Positions 37,372 to 46,800 of a DNA stretch of 64,000 nt are shown here, piece after piece; the stretch's first letter is position 1, and the number at the start of each line of letters is the position of its first letter. Made by a program: the position numbers and the translations under genes. The notes under the pieces are model-generated. The model was not told the origin of the DNA. It made no database searches and saw only the letters and a program-made list of their open reading frames with translations. The DNA is taken from assembly GCF_008693075.1 (NCBI RefSeq), contig NZ_VXKJ01000043.1:186001-250000 (forward strand), read 5' to 3'. The stretch comes from Corynebacterium phocae (GTDB lineage Bacteria; Actinomycetota; Actinomycetes; Mycobacteriales; Mycobacteriaceae).

Positions 37372-38175
37372 CTATGAGGTTGCCGGCTGCGGCACGGCGT
37401 AGGAATTAGCGGCCATGCCCACGCTGCGGACGTAGGCATCCGAGGCGTTGTAGGACATGATTGCTGCGGTCCACCCCTCCGAGGTGCTTAGGTCACGGCC
37501 TCCCGCGCACAGCAGGGCTGCCGCCCCCATGGCTGCGTCATCTATTTGGTGAGGGTCGGCCACCCCATCGCCGTTCGCGTCACTGCCGAAGCGTTGCCAA
37601 GACTGGGGGATAAATTGCATGGGGCCTACCGCGCGGTCATATGTGCTGTCCCCATCTATTCGACCCCCGTCACTGTCTGCAATATTAGCCGTGCCGTTGG
37701 TCCCGTTTAACGCTATGCCAACAATGGCCGGGTCCGGGGTTCCGTCCTCTTGCAATCTGGAGGGCTTGAACCAGTTACCGTTGTAGGTTCCGTGGCGGGT
37801 CTCAACGTAGCCAATGCCCGCTAAGGTGCTCCACCGCAGATGGCAGGCTGGCCAAGCCTCCTTGGCTATGAGTTCCGCGTTGCCGTATGCCCGCAGAGCT
37901 TGCGCCGGTATCCGGCTTTCGTCGGCCAACGGTTGCGCCCACTCGTCGAGCGCGTCTGCAGTCCGCCCTGGCGCATGAACATCAATTAAGGCTACGGGGG
38001 CCGGCTGCGCAGGCGGGACCTCGTAAGGCACGGGCTGTAACTGGCGGCTTTTCACGCCGGGGCCGGTGGCTGAGACCATCCATGCCGCTACCGCTACAAC
38101 CAGGACAACAGCCAGGATCGCCGAGACCACTACCGCACACCCGCAGCCACTTACCCGTCCAATCCTTGCACTCAC
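37372..38175 (-). CDS. Membrane-anchored lytic transglycosylase (SLT/MltB-like)
   Basis: A 267-residue protein. An N-terminal TM anchor (CAVVVSAILAVVLVVAVAAWMV) is followed by a linker and a lysozyme-like domain (about 90-260). The latter has WSTLAGIGYVETRHGTYNG (catalytic Glu), YDRAVGPMQFIPQSWQRFGSDANGDGVADPHQIDDAAMGAAALLC, and MSYNASDAYVRSVG. It would cleave peptidoglycan glycan strands. Mycobacteria carry a similar gene (lpqU) beside eno. TAGTAT 8 bases before GTG 38175 supports that start over the upstream GTG at 38196. Confidence 0.92.
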   Translation of the reverse strand: MSARIGRVSGCGCAVVVSAILAVVLVVAVAAWMVSATGPGVKSRQLQPVPYEVPPAQPAPVALIDVHAPGRTADALDEWAQPLADESRIPAQALRAYGNAELIAKEAWPACHLRWSTLAGIGYVETRHGTYNGNWFKPSRLQEDGTPDPAIVGIALNGTNGTANIADSDGGRIDGDSTYDRAVGPMQFIPQSWQRFGSDANGDGVADPHQIDDAAMGAAALLCAGGRDLSTSEGWTAAIMSYNASDAYVRSVGMAANSYAVPQPATS

Positions 38176-38393
38176 GTTGACCCATACTAATGCCACATCC
38201 TGACTTACCCGCTTAGCCAGTCGGTGTTTTGTAGCTACCTACAGGCTTTTGACAGCTAGAGCTTCCAGGCGCCCCTGGAGGCCCAGCGCCGAACCGTCAG
38301 GTATACGCCGTAGTGCCAGGCCGGATGGCGGGTATCAGCCCGGGCACGGCGTCGGATACCAGGACCGATATTATGTAAATTTCGCCACTTTAC

Positions 38394-38422
38394 TTCACAA
38401 GATTCACATTTTGCCCTACACT
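38394..38422 (+). promoter_or_regulatory. Strong sigma-A-type promoter
   Basis: TTCACA (38394-38399), a 17-base spacer, then TACACT (38417-38422). The predicted start is near 38429, leaving a leader of about 227 bases before the ATG at 38656. Confidence 0.6.
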
Positions 38423-38431
38423 AGTCCCAGA

Positions 38432-38512
38432 GATGGCTCCGGTTGCCGGCCGTAAGGCGGTGCCCGGTCCGCCCAAAGGCGGAACTTCGCCTAAAGGACA
38501 TCGATAGCCATC
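38432..38512 (+). promoter_or_regulatory. Riboswitch-like folded 5' leader element
   Basis: GATGGCT (38432-38438) pairs perfectly with AGCCATC (38506-38512) as a closing stem. Inside are a CCGG/CCGG arm with an inner TGCCG/CGGTG helix (about 38439-38467) and a perfect TCCGCC-CAAA-GGCGGA hairpin (38468-38483). An unpaired purine-rich joining stretch follows. It starts just after the predicted transcription start. The architecture suggests a structured RNA, but I cannot match it to a known family. Confidence 0.45.
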
Positions 38513-38655
38513 CCTTACATCTTCCATATCCAGATCCTTCCCATCTTCCCAGAAACAGCTATCTACCATCTTCCTAGATACGGTTACCGCCCTAAGTATG
38601 GTTATCGCCCTAGACGTAGATAGCTTCCTAGACACAAACCACTTAAGGAACCACC

Positions 38656-39105
38656 ATGAAGAAGCTAGCCACCATTGCCTGCACTGCCGCCCTAGGATTT
38701 TCCGCAACCCTCAGCGCTCCGGCCGCCGGCGCGCAGACCCTCGAGGTTCTCGGAGCTTTGGACAAGGTTGTCAGCCAGACCATCGAATCTTCCAGCTGCG
38801 ACACCGTAAAGACCGTACTAACCAGCATTGACGCCTCCACCCCAGGCGTTCTCATGGATGCCAACACCACGCGCTCCCAGCTGGCCAACAACCTTCGCGC
38901 ACTGGGCAACTCGAACGTCTCCGCAGCCGGCGCGCTGGCCCTGCCGGCCATCCGTTACTCCAACAAAACCGCAGACAAAGCCGTGGCCTGTGGCCTGGTC
39001 AAGCCCGATCCAGCCTCCAATGATCCCTTCGGCTTGTCCTCCAAGTTCAATGACTACGCACCTTTCCTCCAGATGCTGTCTTCACAGGCGCTCAACGCTA
39101 AGTAG
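38656..39105 (+). CDS. Small secreted helical protein
   Basis: A 149-residue exported protein: signal peptide MKKLATIACTAALGFSATLSAPAAGA (cleavage after AGA), then a mostly helical mature domain with two Cys (SSSCDTV and AVACGLV) that could form a disulfide. AAGGAA lies before the ATG. It is driven by a strong promoter with a long leader, so it is probably abundant. No domain is recognised. Confidence 0.78.
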   Translation: MKKLATIACTAALGFSATLSAPAAGAQTLEVLGALDKVVSQTIESSSCDTVKTVLTSIDASTPGVLMDANTTRSQLANNLRALGNSNVSAAGALALPAIRYSNKTADKAVACGLVKPDPASNDPFGLSSKFNDYAPFLQMLSSQALNAK

Positions 39106-39170
39106 ATAGCGGCAGGCCCTACTAAGGCTTACATTTAAATTCACCTATTCACGAATAGGTATTGCGGTAC

Positions 39171-39204
39171 GTCCACACCCCCAGAGTTGCGGTGTGGACT
39201 TTTT
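39171..39204 (+). terminator. Intrinsic terminator after the secreted protein gene
   Basis: GTCCACACC/GGTGTGGAC stem with an 11-base loop followed by TTTTT. A smaller CCTATTC/GAATAGG hairpin precedes it (39144-39159). Confidence 0.8.
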
Positions 39205-39279
39205 CCTGCCCACTCCACCCAGCGGCTACCGCCGCACCTACTGGAAAAACCGTTGGGCTAAGGCTACGCCGGCACAGTT

Positions 39280-39891
39280 TTATCCCCCGGCACGTTTGCC
39301 TTCCTCCCACAGGCGCTCTTGGGTTTCCGTGGCAACTACTCCCGTGGTTCCATCGAAAAGATAGGGAGCGCGCGCACGCATCTTTGCTACAAAACTCCGG
39401 GCCACGTCTTCAAGCTCGAAGGCTCCGCGCCGGGAGGCTATCTCCGCATGGAAGAGCACCTGCAGGAATACATCCCCCAGCTCTTTCACCAGTGCCTCAT
39501 CATCAGCGCCCTGCCGTATAGCCTGCGAAAATTCCGCTGTTTCTTCCTCTAAGTAAGGCAGGAGAGACTGGTGGGTCTGGGCCATCTCCCACTCCCCAAT
39601 CGAGCGTGCCCGACGCATCACCTGCTTGGCCACGTAAACGGCGTCCCGGCGCGAAGGTGCCTCAATAACCGGTTCCCCGGACCGCAAGCGGCGGGCAACT
39701 TCCGGGTCCCTAGCGTCAGTACTGACCAAGGTACCTATACCCCTGGGGTCATCACCGGTTGCCAGGTCACCCAAATTCCACCGAACCTCTACCGGAACCT
39801 CACCGGTGTAGCGAACTGGGTGGGTCAGCCGCGAGTAGACCTCTAGGGGGATAAGTGTGGGCCAGCGTTCATCAAGGAGTACAACTGTCAT
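39280..39891 (-). CDS. mazG: MazG nucleotide pyrophosphohydrolase
   Basis: House-cleaning NTP pyrophosphatase. The 203-residue protein has the MazG domain in its C-terminal half: LPYLEEETAEFSQAI (EExxE-type metal ligands near 116-121) and VKELGDVFLQVLFHAEIA (ExxD). The N-terminal 90 residues are actinobacterial-specific. Only one MazG domain is present, unlike the two in E. coli MazG. TAGACT 7 bases before the ATG suggests a leaderless mRNA; the promoter lies back to back with that of the APC gene. Confidence 0.9.
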   Translation of the reverse strand: MTVVLLDERWPTLIPLEVYSRLTHPVRYTGEVPVEVRWNLGDLATGDDPRGIGTLVSTDARDPEVARRLRSGEPVIEAPSRRDAVYVAKQVMRRARSIGEWEMAQTHQSLLPYLEEETAEFSQAIRQGADDEALVKELGDVFLQVLFHAEIASRRGAFELEDVARSFVAKMRARAPYLFDGTTGVVATETQERLWEEGKRAGG

Positions 39892-39898
39892 AGCCTAT

Positions 39899-39953
39899 AG
39901 TCTATAAGCTCAACGGCCGCCGGTTTTCCAAAAGCGCCCCAAAGCTGTAATTT
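39899..39953. promoter_or_regulatory. Divergent leaderless promoters of mazG and the APC exporter
   Basis: TAGACT on the minus strand (39899-39904) lies 7 bases from the mazG ATG. TAATTT on the plus strand (39948-39953) lies 7 bases from the ATG at 39961. Confidence 0.5.
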
Positions 39954-39960
39954 TGACGGA

Positions 39961-41436
39961 ATGAGTGACACAAAATCGCGCGCTCATTCAGTAAATCTCT
40001 GGAGTTTAGTCGCGCTCATCATCGGTTCAACAGTGGGCGCAGGCATCTTCTCGCTCCCGCAGAATATAGCTTCTGTGGCGGCCCCCGGCGCCATGCTCAT
40101 CGGCTGGGTCATCGCCGGCGTGGGTATGCTGTCCGTCGCCTTCGTATTCCAAATCCTGGCACACCGAAAACCCCACCTGGATTCCGGGGTCTACGCCTAT
40201 GTCCGAGCCGGACTAGGCGACTTTATTGGTTTTGCCGCCGGTTGGGGCTACTGGCTGGGCTCCGTGGTAGCGCAGGTGGGCTACGCCACCCTGTTTTTCA
40301 ACACCGTTGGCCACTACGTCCCTATCTTCTCCGCGGACCATCAGTGGACTTCTGCTATCGCCGTGTCTTTGTTGTCGTGGGCAATCTTTGCTGTGCTGGC
40401 CAGGGGCGTGCGCCAAGCGTCGGTGATGAACTTCATCACTACCGCCGCCAAGCTACTCCCCATTCTGGCGTTCATCGTCCTCACCGCGTTCGTTGGTTTT
40501 ACCTGGGATAAATTCACCCTGGATTTTTGGGGGGATAGCACAGGTCTAACCGTCATGCAGCAGGTCCAGGGCATCATGCTCTTTACGGTGTGGGTATTTA
40601 TCGGCGTTGAAGGTGCCTCAGTATATTCTGCCAATGCCCGGATCCGCGCCGATGTCAGCCGGGCCACCATCATTGGATTCTTCAGCGTCCTGGTTCTACT
40701 AGTCGCGGTATCCACCTTGTCCTACGGCGTTTTAACCCAGGAAGAACTGGCCAACCTGCCGGATAACTCCATGGCCTCCGTCTTAGAGGCCGTGGTGGGG
40801 CCGTGGGGCGGCGCCTTCATTTCCTTCGGCCTGTGCCTTTCTGTACTTGGGGCTTACGTCTCCTGGCAGATGTTGTGCGCGGAGCCCATTGTCATGATGT
40901 CCGTGGACGAGCTTCTTCCCCGCGCCGTGGGCAAGACCAACGCTGCCGGTGCCCCCTGGGTGGCGCAGCTTATCTCCACCGCCACCATCCAGCTGTTTAT
41001 CATTATCTTCTACCTTAATGAGACGTCCTACCTGGTAATGGTGCAGCTAGCCACCATCATGTACCTACTTCCGTACATCTTCTCCGCGCTGTACTTGCTT
41101 CTCCTTGCAGTCCGCGGCCAGGGGCTTGCCCACCCACATGCTGGGACCAAGTTCGATCTGTCCGGGCCAGAGGTGGGCGCGGGGGAAAACCGCCGCCATC
41201 TCTACATCGGGGTTATCGCTTTCATCTATTCCTTGTGGCTCATCTACGCGGCCAACCCGGTCTATGTGCTGTTGGGTGCCCTGGCAGTACTGCCCGGCCT
41301 GTTGCCCTATGTGGGCACACGTCTGGCAAAGAAGGAAAAGGTCTTTAACGCCTTCGAATGGTTTATCGTGGCCCTGGTCATCGTAGGGTCAATAGCCGGG
41401 CTGTGGGGCCTCAAGACGGGGGCGCTGACCCTCTAA
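39961..41436 (+). CDS. Basic amino acid/polyamine antiporter (APC superfamily, ArcD/LysI-like)
   Basis: A 491-residue membrane protein with about 12-13 TM helices. The APA-family N-terminus is clear (LWSLVALIIGSTVGAGIFSLPQNIA), with SGVYAYVRAGLGDFIGFAAGWGYWLG and the conserved VWVFIGVEGASVYS of TM6. It probably exchanges a basic amino acid such as lysine, arginine or ornithine for a related amine. The length and motifs are close to LysI of C. glutamicum, but substrate specificity is not proven. Confidence 0.9.
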   Translation: MSDTKSRAHSVNLWSLVALIIGSTVGAGIFSLPQNIASVAAPGAMLIGWVIAGVGMLSVAFVFQILAHRKPHLDSGVYAYVRAGLGDFIGFAAGWGYWLGSVVAQVGYATLFFNTVGHYVPIFSADHQWTSAIAVSLLSWAIFAVLARGVRQASVMNFITTAAKLLPILAFIVLTAFVGFTWDKFTLDFWGDSTGLTVMQQVQGIMLFTVWVFIGVEGASVYSANARIRADVSRATIIGFFSVLVLLVAVSTLSYGVLTQEELANLPDNSMASVLEAVVGPWGGAFISFGLCLSVLGAYVSWQMLCAEPIVMMSVDELLPRAVGKTNAAGAPWVAQLISTATIQLFIIIFYLNETSYLVMVQLATIMYLLPYIFSALYLLLLAVRGQGLAHPHAGTKFDLSGPEVGAGENRRHLYIGVIAFIYSLWLIYAANPVYVLLGALAVLPGLLPYVGTRLAKKEKVFNAFEWFIVALVIVGSIAGLWGLKTGALTL

Positions 41437-41483
41437 CGCTTCCGCCCCACGCCCTGGCTCTGACTCTGGCTCACTCCCCCGCC

Positions 41484-41516
41484 GCCCCTCGACACACGCC
41501 TTGTGGACCGAGGGGC
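41484..41516 (+). terminator. Hairpin after the APC gene
   Basis: GCCCCTCG/CGAGGGGC with a 17-base loop, followed by GTTGCTTTGC. A plausible weak terminator. Confidence 0.5.
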
Positions 41517-41561
41517 GTTGCTTTGCCCGCGCACGTACGCCACGGCAGGGCTACTCCCTCC

Positions 41562-42316
41562 ATGGCGCCAACGCCCTTTCCTGTGTCAAGCGACACCTCC
41601 TGCGAAGTCTCCGGCGACGCCGCCGAAACCGGAACCGCTACCTTTACCGTGACCAACGACGGTGAAAAGACCACGGAATTCTACGTCTTTACCTCCGGCG
41701 GCCGCGTACTTGGTGAAGTAGAAACATTGGCCCTGGCGCTACCCGCAAGCTGGTAGTTCAGTTCACCGATCCGGGCTATTACACCTTGACTTGTAAGCCC
41801 GGCATGGTCGGCGAAGGCATTTCCCAACCGCTGACCGTAACTGGTGAAGCCGTAGAAATCTCCGAGGATGAGGCCCTGGCACAAGCAGTTGAAGGCTACG
41901 TGTCCTACGTCCGCACCCAGGTTGCTTCCCTCGAATCCCAAACAGATGCCTTCGTGGCCGCCATCGAAGATGGGGACCAGGAGGAATACCGGGGCACGGA
42001 GGGGCCAATCATCCCGGAAACCGCGCACGTGCGCCTAGCCAGCCCGCATAGCAACAACGGCGCCGCCATGCTGCGCCGGTCGTATAACTTCACCGATGGT
42101 GTGGATGAATTTGGGCATATGGACTCTGGCTTGTTCTTCATTGCCATGGTCAACTCCCCCAAGCAGCGATTTATCCCCATCCAGTCTAATTTGTCTAAAA
42201 ATGATGAGATGAACGAATACGTACCCTATGGATCCTCTGCCATCTTTGCGTGCCCTCCCGGCACCAAGGATGACAAGGATTGGTGGGCCCGCGAGATGTT
42301 CGAGACTACCGCCTAG
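41562..42316 (+). pseudogene. Decayed efeO-efeB fusion remnant (iron uptake operon scar)
   Basis: Two gene pieces joined. 41562-41990 encodes an EfeO cupredoxin-like N-terminus (SSDTSCEVSGDAAETGTATFTVTNDGEKTTEFYVF, CKPGMVGEGI, YVSYVRTQVASL) without a signal peptide. From about 41993 the frame continues as the C-terminus of the EfeB Dyp-type peroxidase (RRSYNFTDGVDEFGHMDSGLFFIAMV, FIPIQSNLSKNDEMNEYV, SAIFACPPG). A 1-base loss near 41723 (GAAACATT where GAAAACATT would keep frame) breaks EfeO. An internal deletion that removed the end of efeO and most of efeB explains the fusion. EfeO/EfeB normally form a ferrous-iron importer with EfeU, not seen here. Confidence 0.85.
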
Positions 42317-42376
42317 CCCGGCCCGGGAACCCAACGGCCCTCCCGCAGTGTCCAACGGTCAAGTTCCCCGCGAAAT

Positions 42377-42410
42377 AAGGCCCTCACCTGCATAAGCAGG
42401 TGAGGGCCTT
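42377..42410. terminator. Bidirectional terminator between the efe remnant and adhP
   Basis: A 15-bp perfect stem (AAGGCCCTCACCTGC/GCAGGTGAGGGCCTT) with a 4-base loop, flanked by A/T on both sides. Confidence 0.82.
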
Positions 42411-42429
42411 GTTCTAGTACTGGGTGGGT

Positions 42430-43455
42430 TTAGTACTTAATTACCCGGCGTCCATCAATGGTGCCGTCGATGAGTCCGGTGAACACGTCATTGACATCAT
42501 CTAGGCCAACTTGCTTCCAGGTTGGCTTCACCAGCCCGCGGGCGTAGAAGTCCAATGCCTCTGCCATATCCTTCCGCGTGCCCACCAGGGAGCCCCGGAT
42601 GGTCAGCTCTTTGAGCACGATGTTGAAGATGGACACGGGGAACTCTCCCGGCGGCAGGCCGTTGAAGACGATGGTGGCGCCGCGGCGGGTCATGTTGATG
42701 GCCTGACCGAAGGCATCACTGTGCACGGCGGTGACCAAGACGCCGTGGGAGCCGCCGTTGGTGTATTCCACAACGGCCTCGGCTGGATCTTTTTCTTTGG
42801 CGTTGATGGTGTACTCAGCGCCGTGCTTTTTCGCTAGTTCCAGCTTGTCATCAGCGATATCCACGGCAATCACGCGCATGCCCATGGCCACCGCGTACTG
42901 GACGGCAATGTGGCCCAGGCCGCCAATTCCGGAGATAACCACGAACTGGCCTGGCTTGGTGTTGGTTACCTTCAGGCCCTTGTAGACGGTCACGCCGGCG
43001 CAGAGAATGGGGGCAATTTCTTGGTAGTCCACTCCCTCCGGAATACGCGGGCAGTAGCGGGTGTCTACCAGCATGTACTCGCCGAAGGAACCATCCACGG
43101 TGTAGCCACCGTATTCGGCTTTTTCACACCGCGTCTCATGGCCGGACAGGCAGTGCTCGCACACCCCGCAGGCGGACCACAGCCAGGCGTTACCCACCAT
43201 GTCTCCGACCTTGACATCGTGCTCACCCGGGCCCAGTTTGACCACTTCACCCACGCCCTCGTGGCCGGGGATGAACGCAGGTTCAGGCTTGACCGGCCAG
43301 TCCCCGCAGGCGGCGTGGACGTCGGTGTGGCAGATTCCGGAGGCAACGTTTTTCACCAGAGCCTGGAACGGGCCGGGCTCAGGGAGGTCGGTTTCCCGGA
43401 CGGTGAGGGTGGGACCAAACTCCTCGACAATCGCGGCTTTAAATTGCTTTGACAT
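42430..43455 (-). CDS. adhP: Zinc-dependent alcohol dehydrogenase AdhP
   Basis: NAD-dependent medium-chain alcohol dehydrogenase oxidising ethanol/propanol or reducing aldehydes. The 341-residue protein has catalytic-zinc ligands in GICHTDVH, PGHEGVGEV and ILCAGVTVYKG, structural-zinc cysteines in CGVCEHCLSGHETRC, and the Rossmann motif GIGGLGHIAVQYA. I use ATG 43455 with AAGGAGA 7 bases before it; the longer reading is unsupported. It ends at the terminator shared with the efe remnant. Confidence 0.95.
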   Translation of the reverse strand: MSKQFKAAIVEEFGPTLTVRETDLPEPGPFQALVKNVASGICHTDVHAACGDWPVKPEPAFIPGHEGVGEVVKLGPGEHDVKVGDMVGNAWLWSACGVCEHCLSGHETRCEKAEYGGYTVDGSFGEYMLVDTRYCPRIPEGVDYQEIAPILCAGVTVYKGLKVTNTKPGQFVVISGIGGLGHIAVQYAVAMGMRVIAVDIADDKLELAKKHGAEYTINAKEKDPAEAVVEYTNGGSHGVLVTAVHSDAFGQAINMTRRGATIVFNGLPPGEFPVSIFNIVLKELTIRGSLVGTRKDMAEALDFYARGLVKPTWKQVGLDDVNDVFTGLIDGTIDGRRVIKY

Positions 43456-43802
43456 TACTAAACTCTCCTTCTGGTTTGGGGTGACTGGATGTTCCAAAAC
43501 CAATTTTAGAGTCACGACCATGAGGGGTTTCACCCCCTCCCTACCCCCATTTAGAACGGAATAAGAAAAAGTTTTTCTACTTTAGGGCACGCAAAAACCA
43601 ACACAATCCACAATCCCCCGCCCTGACCGGCCGGGTCGGACACACGGCCACCGCCCCTCCGCAGGGGCGCAAGGCAGCCACTCATATCAATGATTATTTC
43701 CGCAAAAACCTCGCTAGCAGGCCTTTTGGAAACAACTTTCAATAGAAGTGGTCGTTTTTCACTGATTTACTCCCGCTGTGGGGCGGCTCACAAAGACGCC
43801 CG
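43456..43802. other. Spacer between adhP and mfd
   Basis: 347 bases. The left part is the adhP promoter region, A+T-rich around 43555-43585. A small hairpin GCCCCT/AGGGGC (43653-43668) could end mfd transcription but lacks a T-run. I see no credible gene. Confidence 0.45.
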
Positions 43803-46800
43803 CTACTCGCTCACGGAGATGATGTTCCTCTTCGGTTTCGCCACAGGCGCACCACCGGTAACGTCTAAGGGCTCAAGATCAAACATCTGCACCAAGAAAT
43901 CACTGAGCCATTGCAACAAGGCCTCATCGCGCAACAGCGGATCGCGAACGTTGCGCCCGGCCCTGGGGAAGTTGAGCTGGATAGCCTGGGCAGCCGCCCG
44001 GTACGTAGAGCCGGGGAACAAGCGCTTTAAACGCACCTGCTTGGAATCCGGCAGCTCCACGGGGTGGACCTTGATGCGCGTTCCTTGCACCACGATGTTG
44101 CCCACCCCGGCCCGGCGCGCCTGGTGCCGCAGCCTAGACACTGCCAGCAGGCGTTTAACCACCTCGGGAAGTTGGCCGTAGCGGTCCTCCATTTCCTCGA
44201 CTACCAGCTGCAAGTCCTTGTTGTCCTTGGACTCAGCCAGCTTGCGGTAGATCTCTAGGCGCAGGCGCTCGGCGGCAATGTAGTCCTCCGGGATGTGCGC
44301 GTCCACCGGCAAGTCAATCCGGATCTCCTTGGGGCCCTCATCGGCAGCCTTGATGGTTTCCCCGCGTGCCATAGCCTTAAATGCCTCCACGGCCTCTCCG
44401 ACCAAGCGGACGTAGAGGTCAAAGCCCACGCCCGCGATATGCCCGGACTGTTGCGCACCCAGGACGTTGCCGGCACCGCGCATTTCCAGGTCTTTCATGG
44501 CCACGGCCATGCCAGCACCCAGGTCGTTATTCTGCGCGATGGTGGCCAGCCGGTCATAAGAAGTTTCCGTCAGCGTGGCCCCCTTGGGGTAGAAGAAGTA
44601 GGCGTAACCGCGCTCACGGGAGCGCCCCACGCGCCCGCGCAGCTGGTGCAGCTGAGACAGTCCCATGTGGTGGGCGTTTTCCACAATCAGGGTATTGGCG
44701 TTGGAGATATCCAGGCCGGTTTCCACAATGGTGGTACACACCAACACGTCATATTCCCGGTCCCAGAAGCCCTGCACGGTCTTTTCCAGCAGGTCCTCAT
44801 TCATTTGCCCGTGGGCCACCACAACCCGGGCCTCTGGCACCAGATCGCGGATCTCCCGGGCTTTCTTCTCAATATCGGCCACCTTGTTGTGGATGAAAAA
44901 CACCTGTCCATCGCGCAGCAGCTCGCGCCTGATAGCAGCGGCCACCTGCTTGTCCTCATACGCGCCCACATACGTCAACACGGGGTGCCGGTCCTCCGGT
45001 GGGGTCAAGATGGTAGACATCTCCCTGATGCCCGCCATGGACATCTCCAGGGTCCTGGGAATGGGGGTCGCGGACATGGTCAGCACGTCCACCGAGGCCT
45101 TCAGCGCCTTGATATGTTCCTTGTGTTCCACGCCAAAGCGTTGCTCCTCATCCACCACGATGAGCCCTAAGTTCTTCCAGTGCACGCCGGTCTGCAGCAA
45201 ACGGTGGGTACCAATGACCACGTCCACCGAGCCATCGGCTAACCCCTTTAAGATTTCCTTGGAGTCCTGCCTGGAGGTAAAGCGTGACAACACCCGGATC
45301 TCCACGGGGAAGCCGGTCATCCGTTCTTCGAAAGTCTCCGCGTGCTGCTGCGCCAACAGGGTGGTGGGAACCAAAACGGCCACCTGCGTGCCATCCTGGA
45401 CGGCTTTGAACGCCGCACGCACGGCGACCTCGGTCTTGCCGTAGCCCACGTCACCTACTACCACGCGGTCCATGGGCACGGATGATTCCATGTCCTCTTT
45501 CACCGCGTCGATAGCCAGCATCTGGTCCTCGGTCTCCACGTAGGGGAAGTTGTCTTCCATCTCTGCCTGCCACGGGGTATCCGGGGCAAACTGGTGCCCC
45601 GGCGCGGCCTGGCGCTTAGCGTAGAGCTCCACTAACTCACCGGCAATTTCCCGGACTGCCGCGCGCGCCTTCTTCTTGGTGTTTTTCCAATCAGAGCCGC
45701 CCATTTTGGACAGCGTGGGCTTTTCTCCGCCGGTGTACTTGCTCAGCATGTCTAGCGAGTCCATGGGAACCCACAGCTGGTCCGCCGGCTGGCCGCGCCG
45801 GGAGGCAGCATATTCCAACACAATGTATTCGCGGCGCGAGGTGTCATCCCCAGACAAGATTTGACGCTCCGCCATTTTGACAAATCTGCCGATACCGTGC
45901 GTTTCATGCACCACGAAATCCCCAGCCTTGAGTGCCAGCGGATCAACGCGGTTGCGGCGCTTGGCAGGGCGGCGCTTGGCACCAGCAATATCCCCCACGC
46001 GGTTGCCGGTTAAGTCAGTCTCGGTGATAACCACCAGGGGCAGCGGCTCCGCGTCACGCAGCTTCCGTACCTTGGGAAAGACCAAGCCAGCGTGGCTAAG
46101 CGCGTGATAGAGCGTGACTTCCCCAGGGGATGGCTCCCAGCCAGGCGTGGCTATTTTGGTGCGGATCCCCTTCTCCGCGAATCGCTCCGCCATGCGCTTG
46201 ATAGCGCCGTGAACCGGCGCAATAAACGCCGCCCGTCCGCCGGCGGCGGTATGGGCTTGGAGCTGCGCCATCATCGCGTCTATTTCCTTCAATACGCCGC
46301 GGGGCGTGGGGCCGGGCTCGAACTCCAAGGGCAGCGTCTTGTCTTCATCTGCCACAAACATCCCCGGGGGCGCGAAGGTCCACAGGGGCAGTCCGGCTTC
46401 CCCGGCCGTGTGCTCCATAGCCTCGTAGGACCGGTAGGACGAAGCGGCCGTGTCTAGCCCTTCCGCTGCTATCGGACCGTCCGCTCCCATAGCGGCGGCT
46501 TCCCAACCGGCCGCGAGGAACTCCGCGTCCGTATCCTTGAGATCAGTAATCCGGGTGCGGATTTTCTCCGGCGCCACTAACAGCACATGTGTGCCCGCCG
46601 GCATGAATTCGGGCAGGGTCTGCAGCGGGGCGTCGCTGAGAACGGATAGCACCGCTTCCATCCCTTCCGCTGGAATGCGCTCGGAAACCTTGGTCAAAAG
46701 TTCCGAGAGCGCAGCGTTGCCACCGTGTTTGAGCGCCAACTGCCCGGCCCGCTCCGCAACGGCGTCAGTGATAGGCAGCTCGCGTGCCGGATAGATCTCT

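Larger units (their letters stand above)
38176..38655 (+). other. 480-base spacer with promoter and structured leader
   Basis: Holds the transglycosylase promoter on the minus strand (TAGTAT, 38184-38189). On the plus strand it holds a strong promoter at 38394-38422 and a long leader. Beyond the folded element listed separately, 38575-38640 contains imperfect direct repeats (GGTTACCGCCCTAAGTAT / GGTTATCGCCCTAGACGT). Confidence 0.5.

Noticed and set aside
38432..38512. Assignment of the leader to a glycine or c-di-AMP riboswitch
   Set aside because: Only short stretches such as CTAAAGGACA look similar. The required conserved blocks of those classes are not all present, so no family is claimed.
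41358..41756. A 132-residue protein overlapping the end of the APC gene
   Set aside because: Its first 65 residues are APC sequence out of frame and the rest is the decayed EfeO fragment.
44295..45444. Long plus-strand ORFs inside mfd
   Set aside because: Mfd motifs are continuous on the minus strand. The antisense frames have no recognisable sequence.
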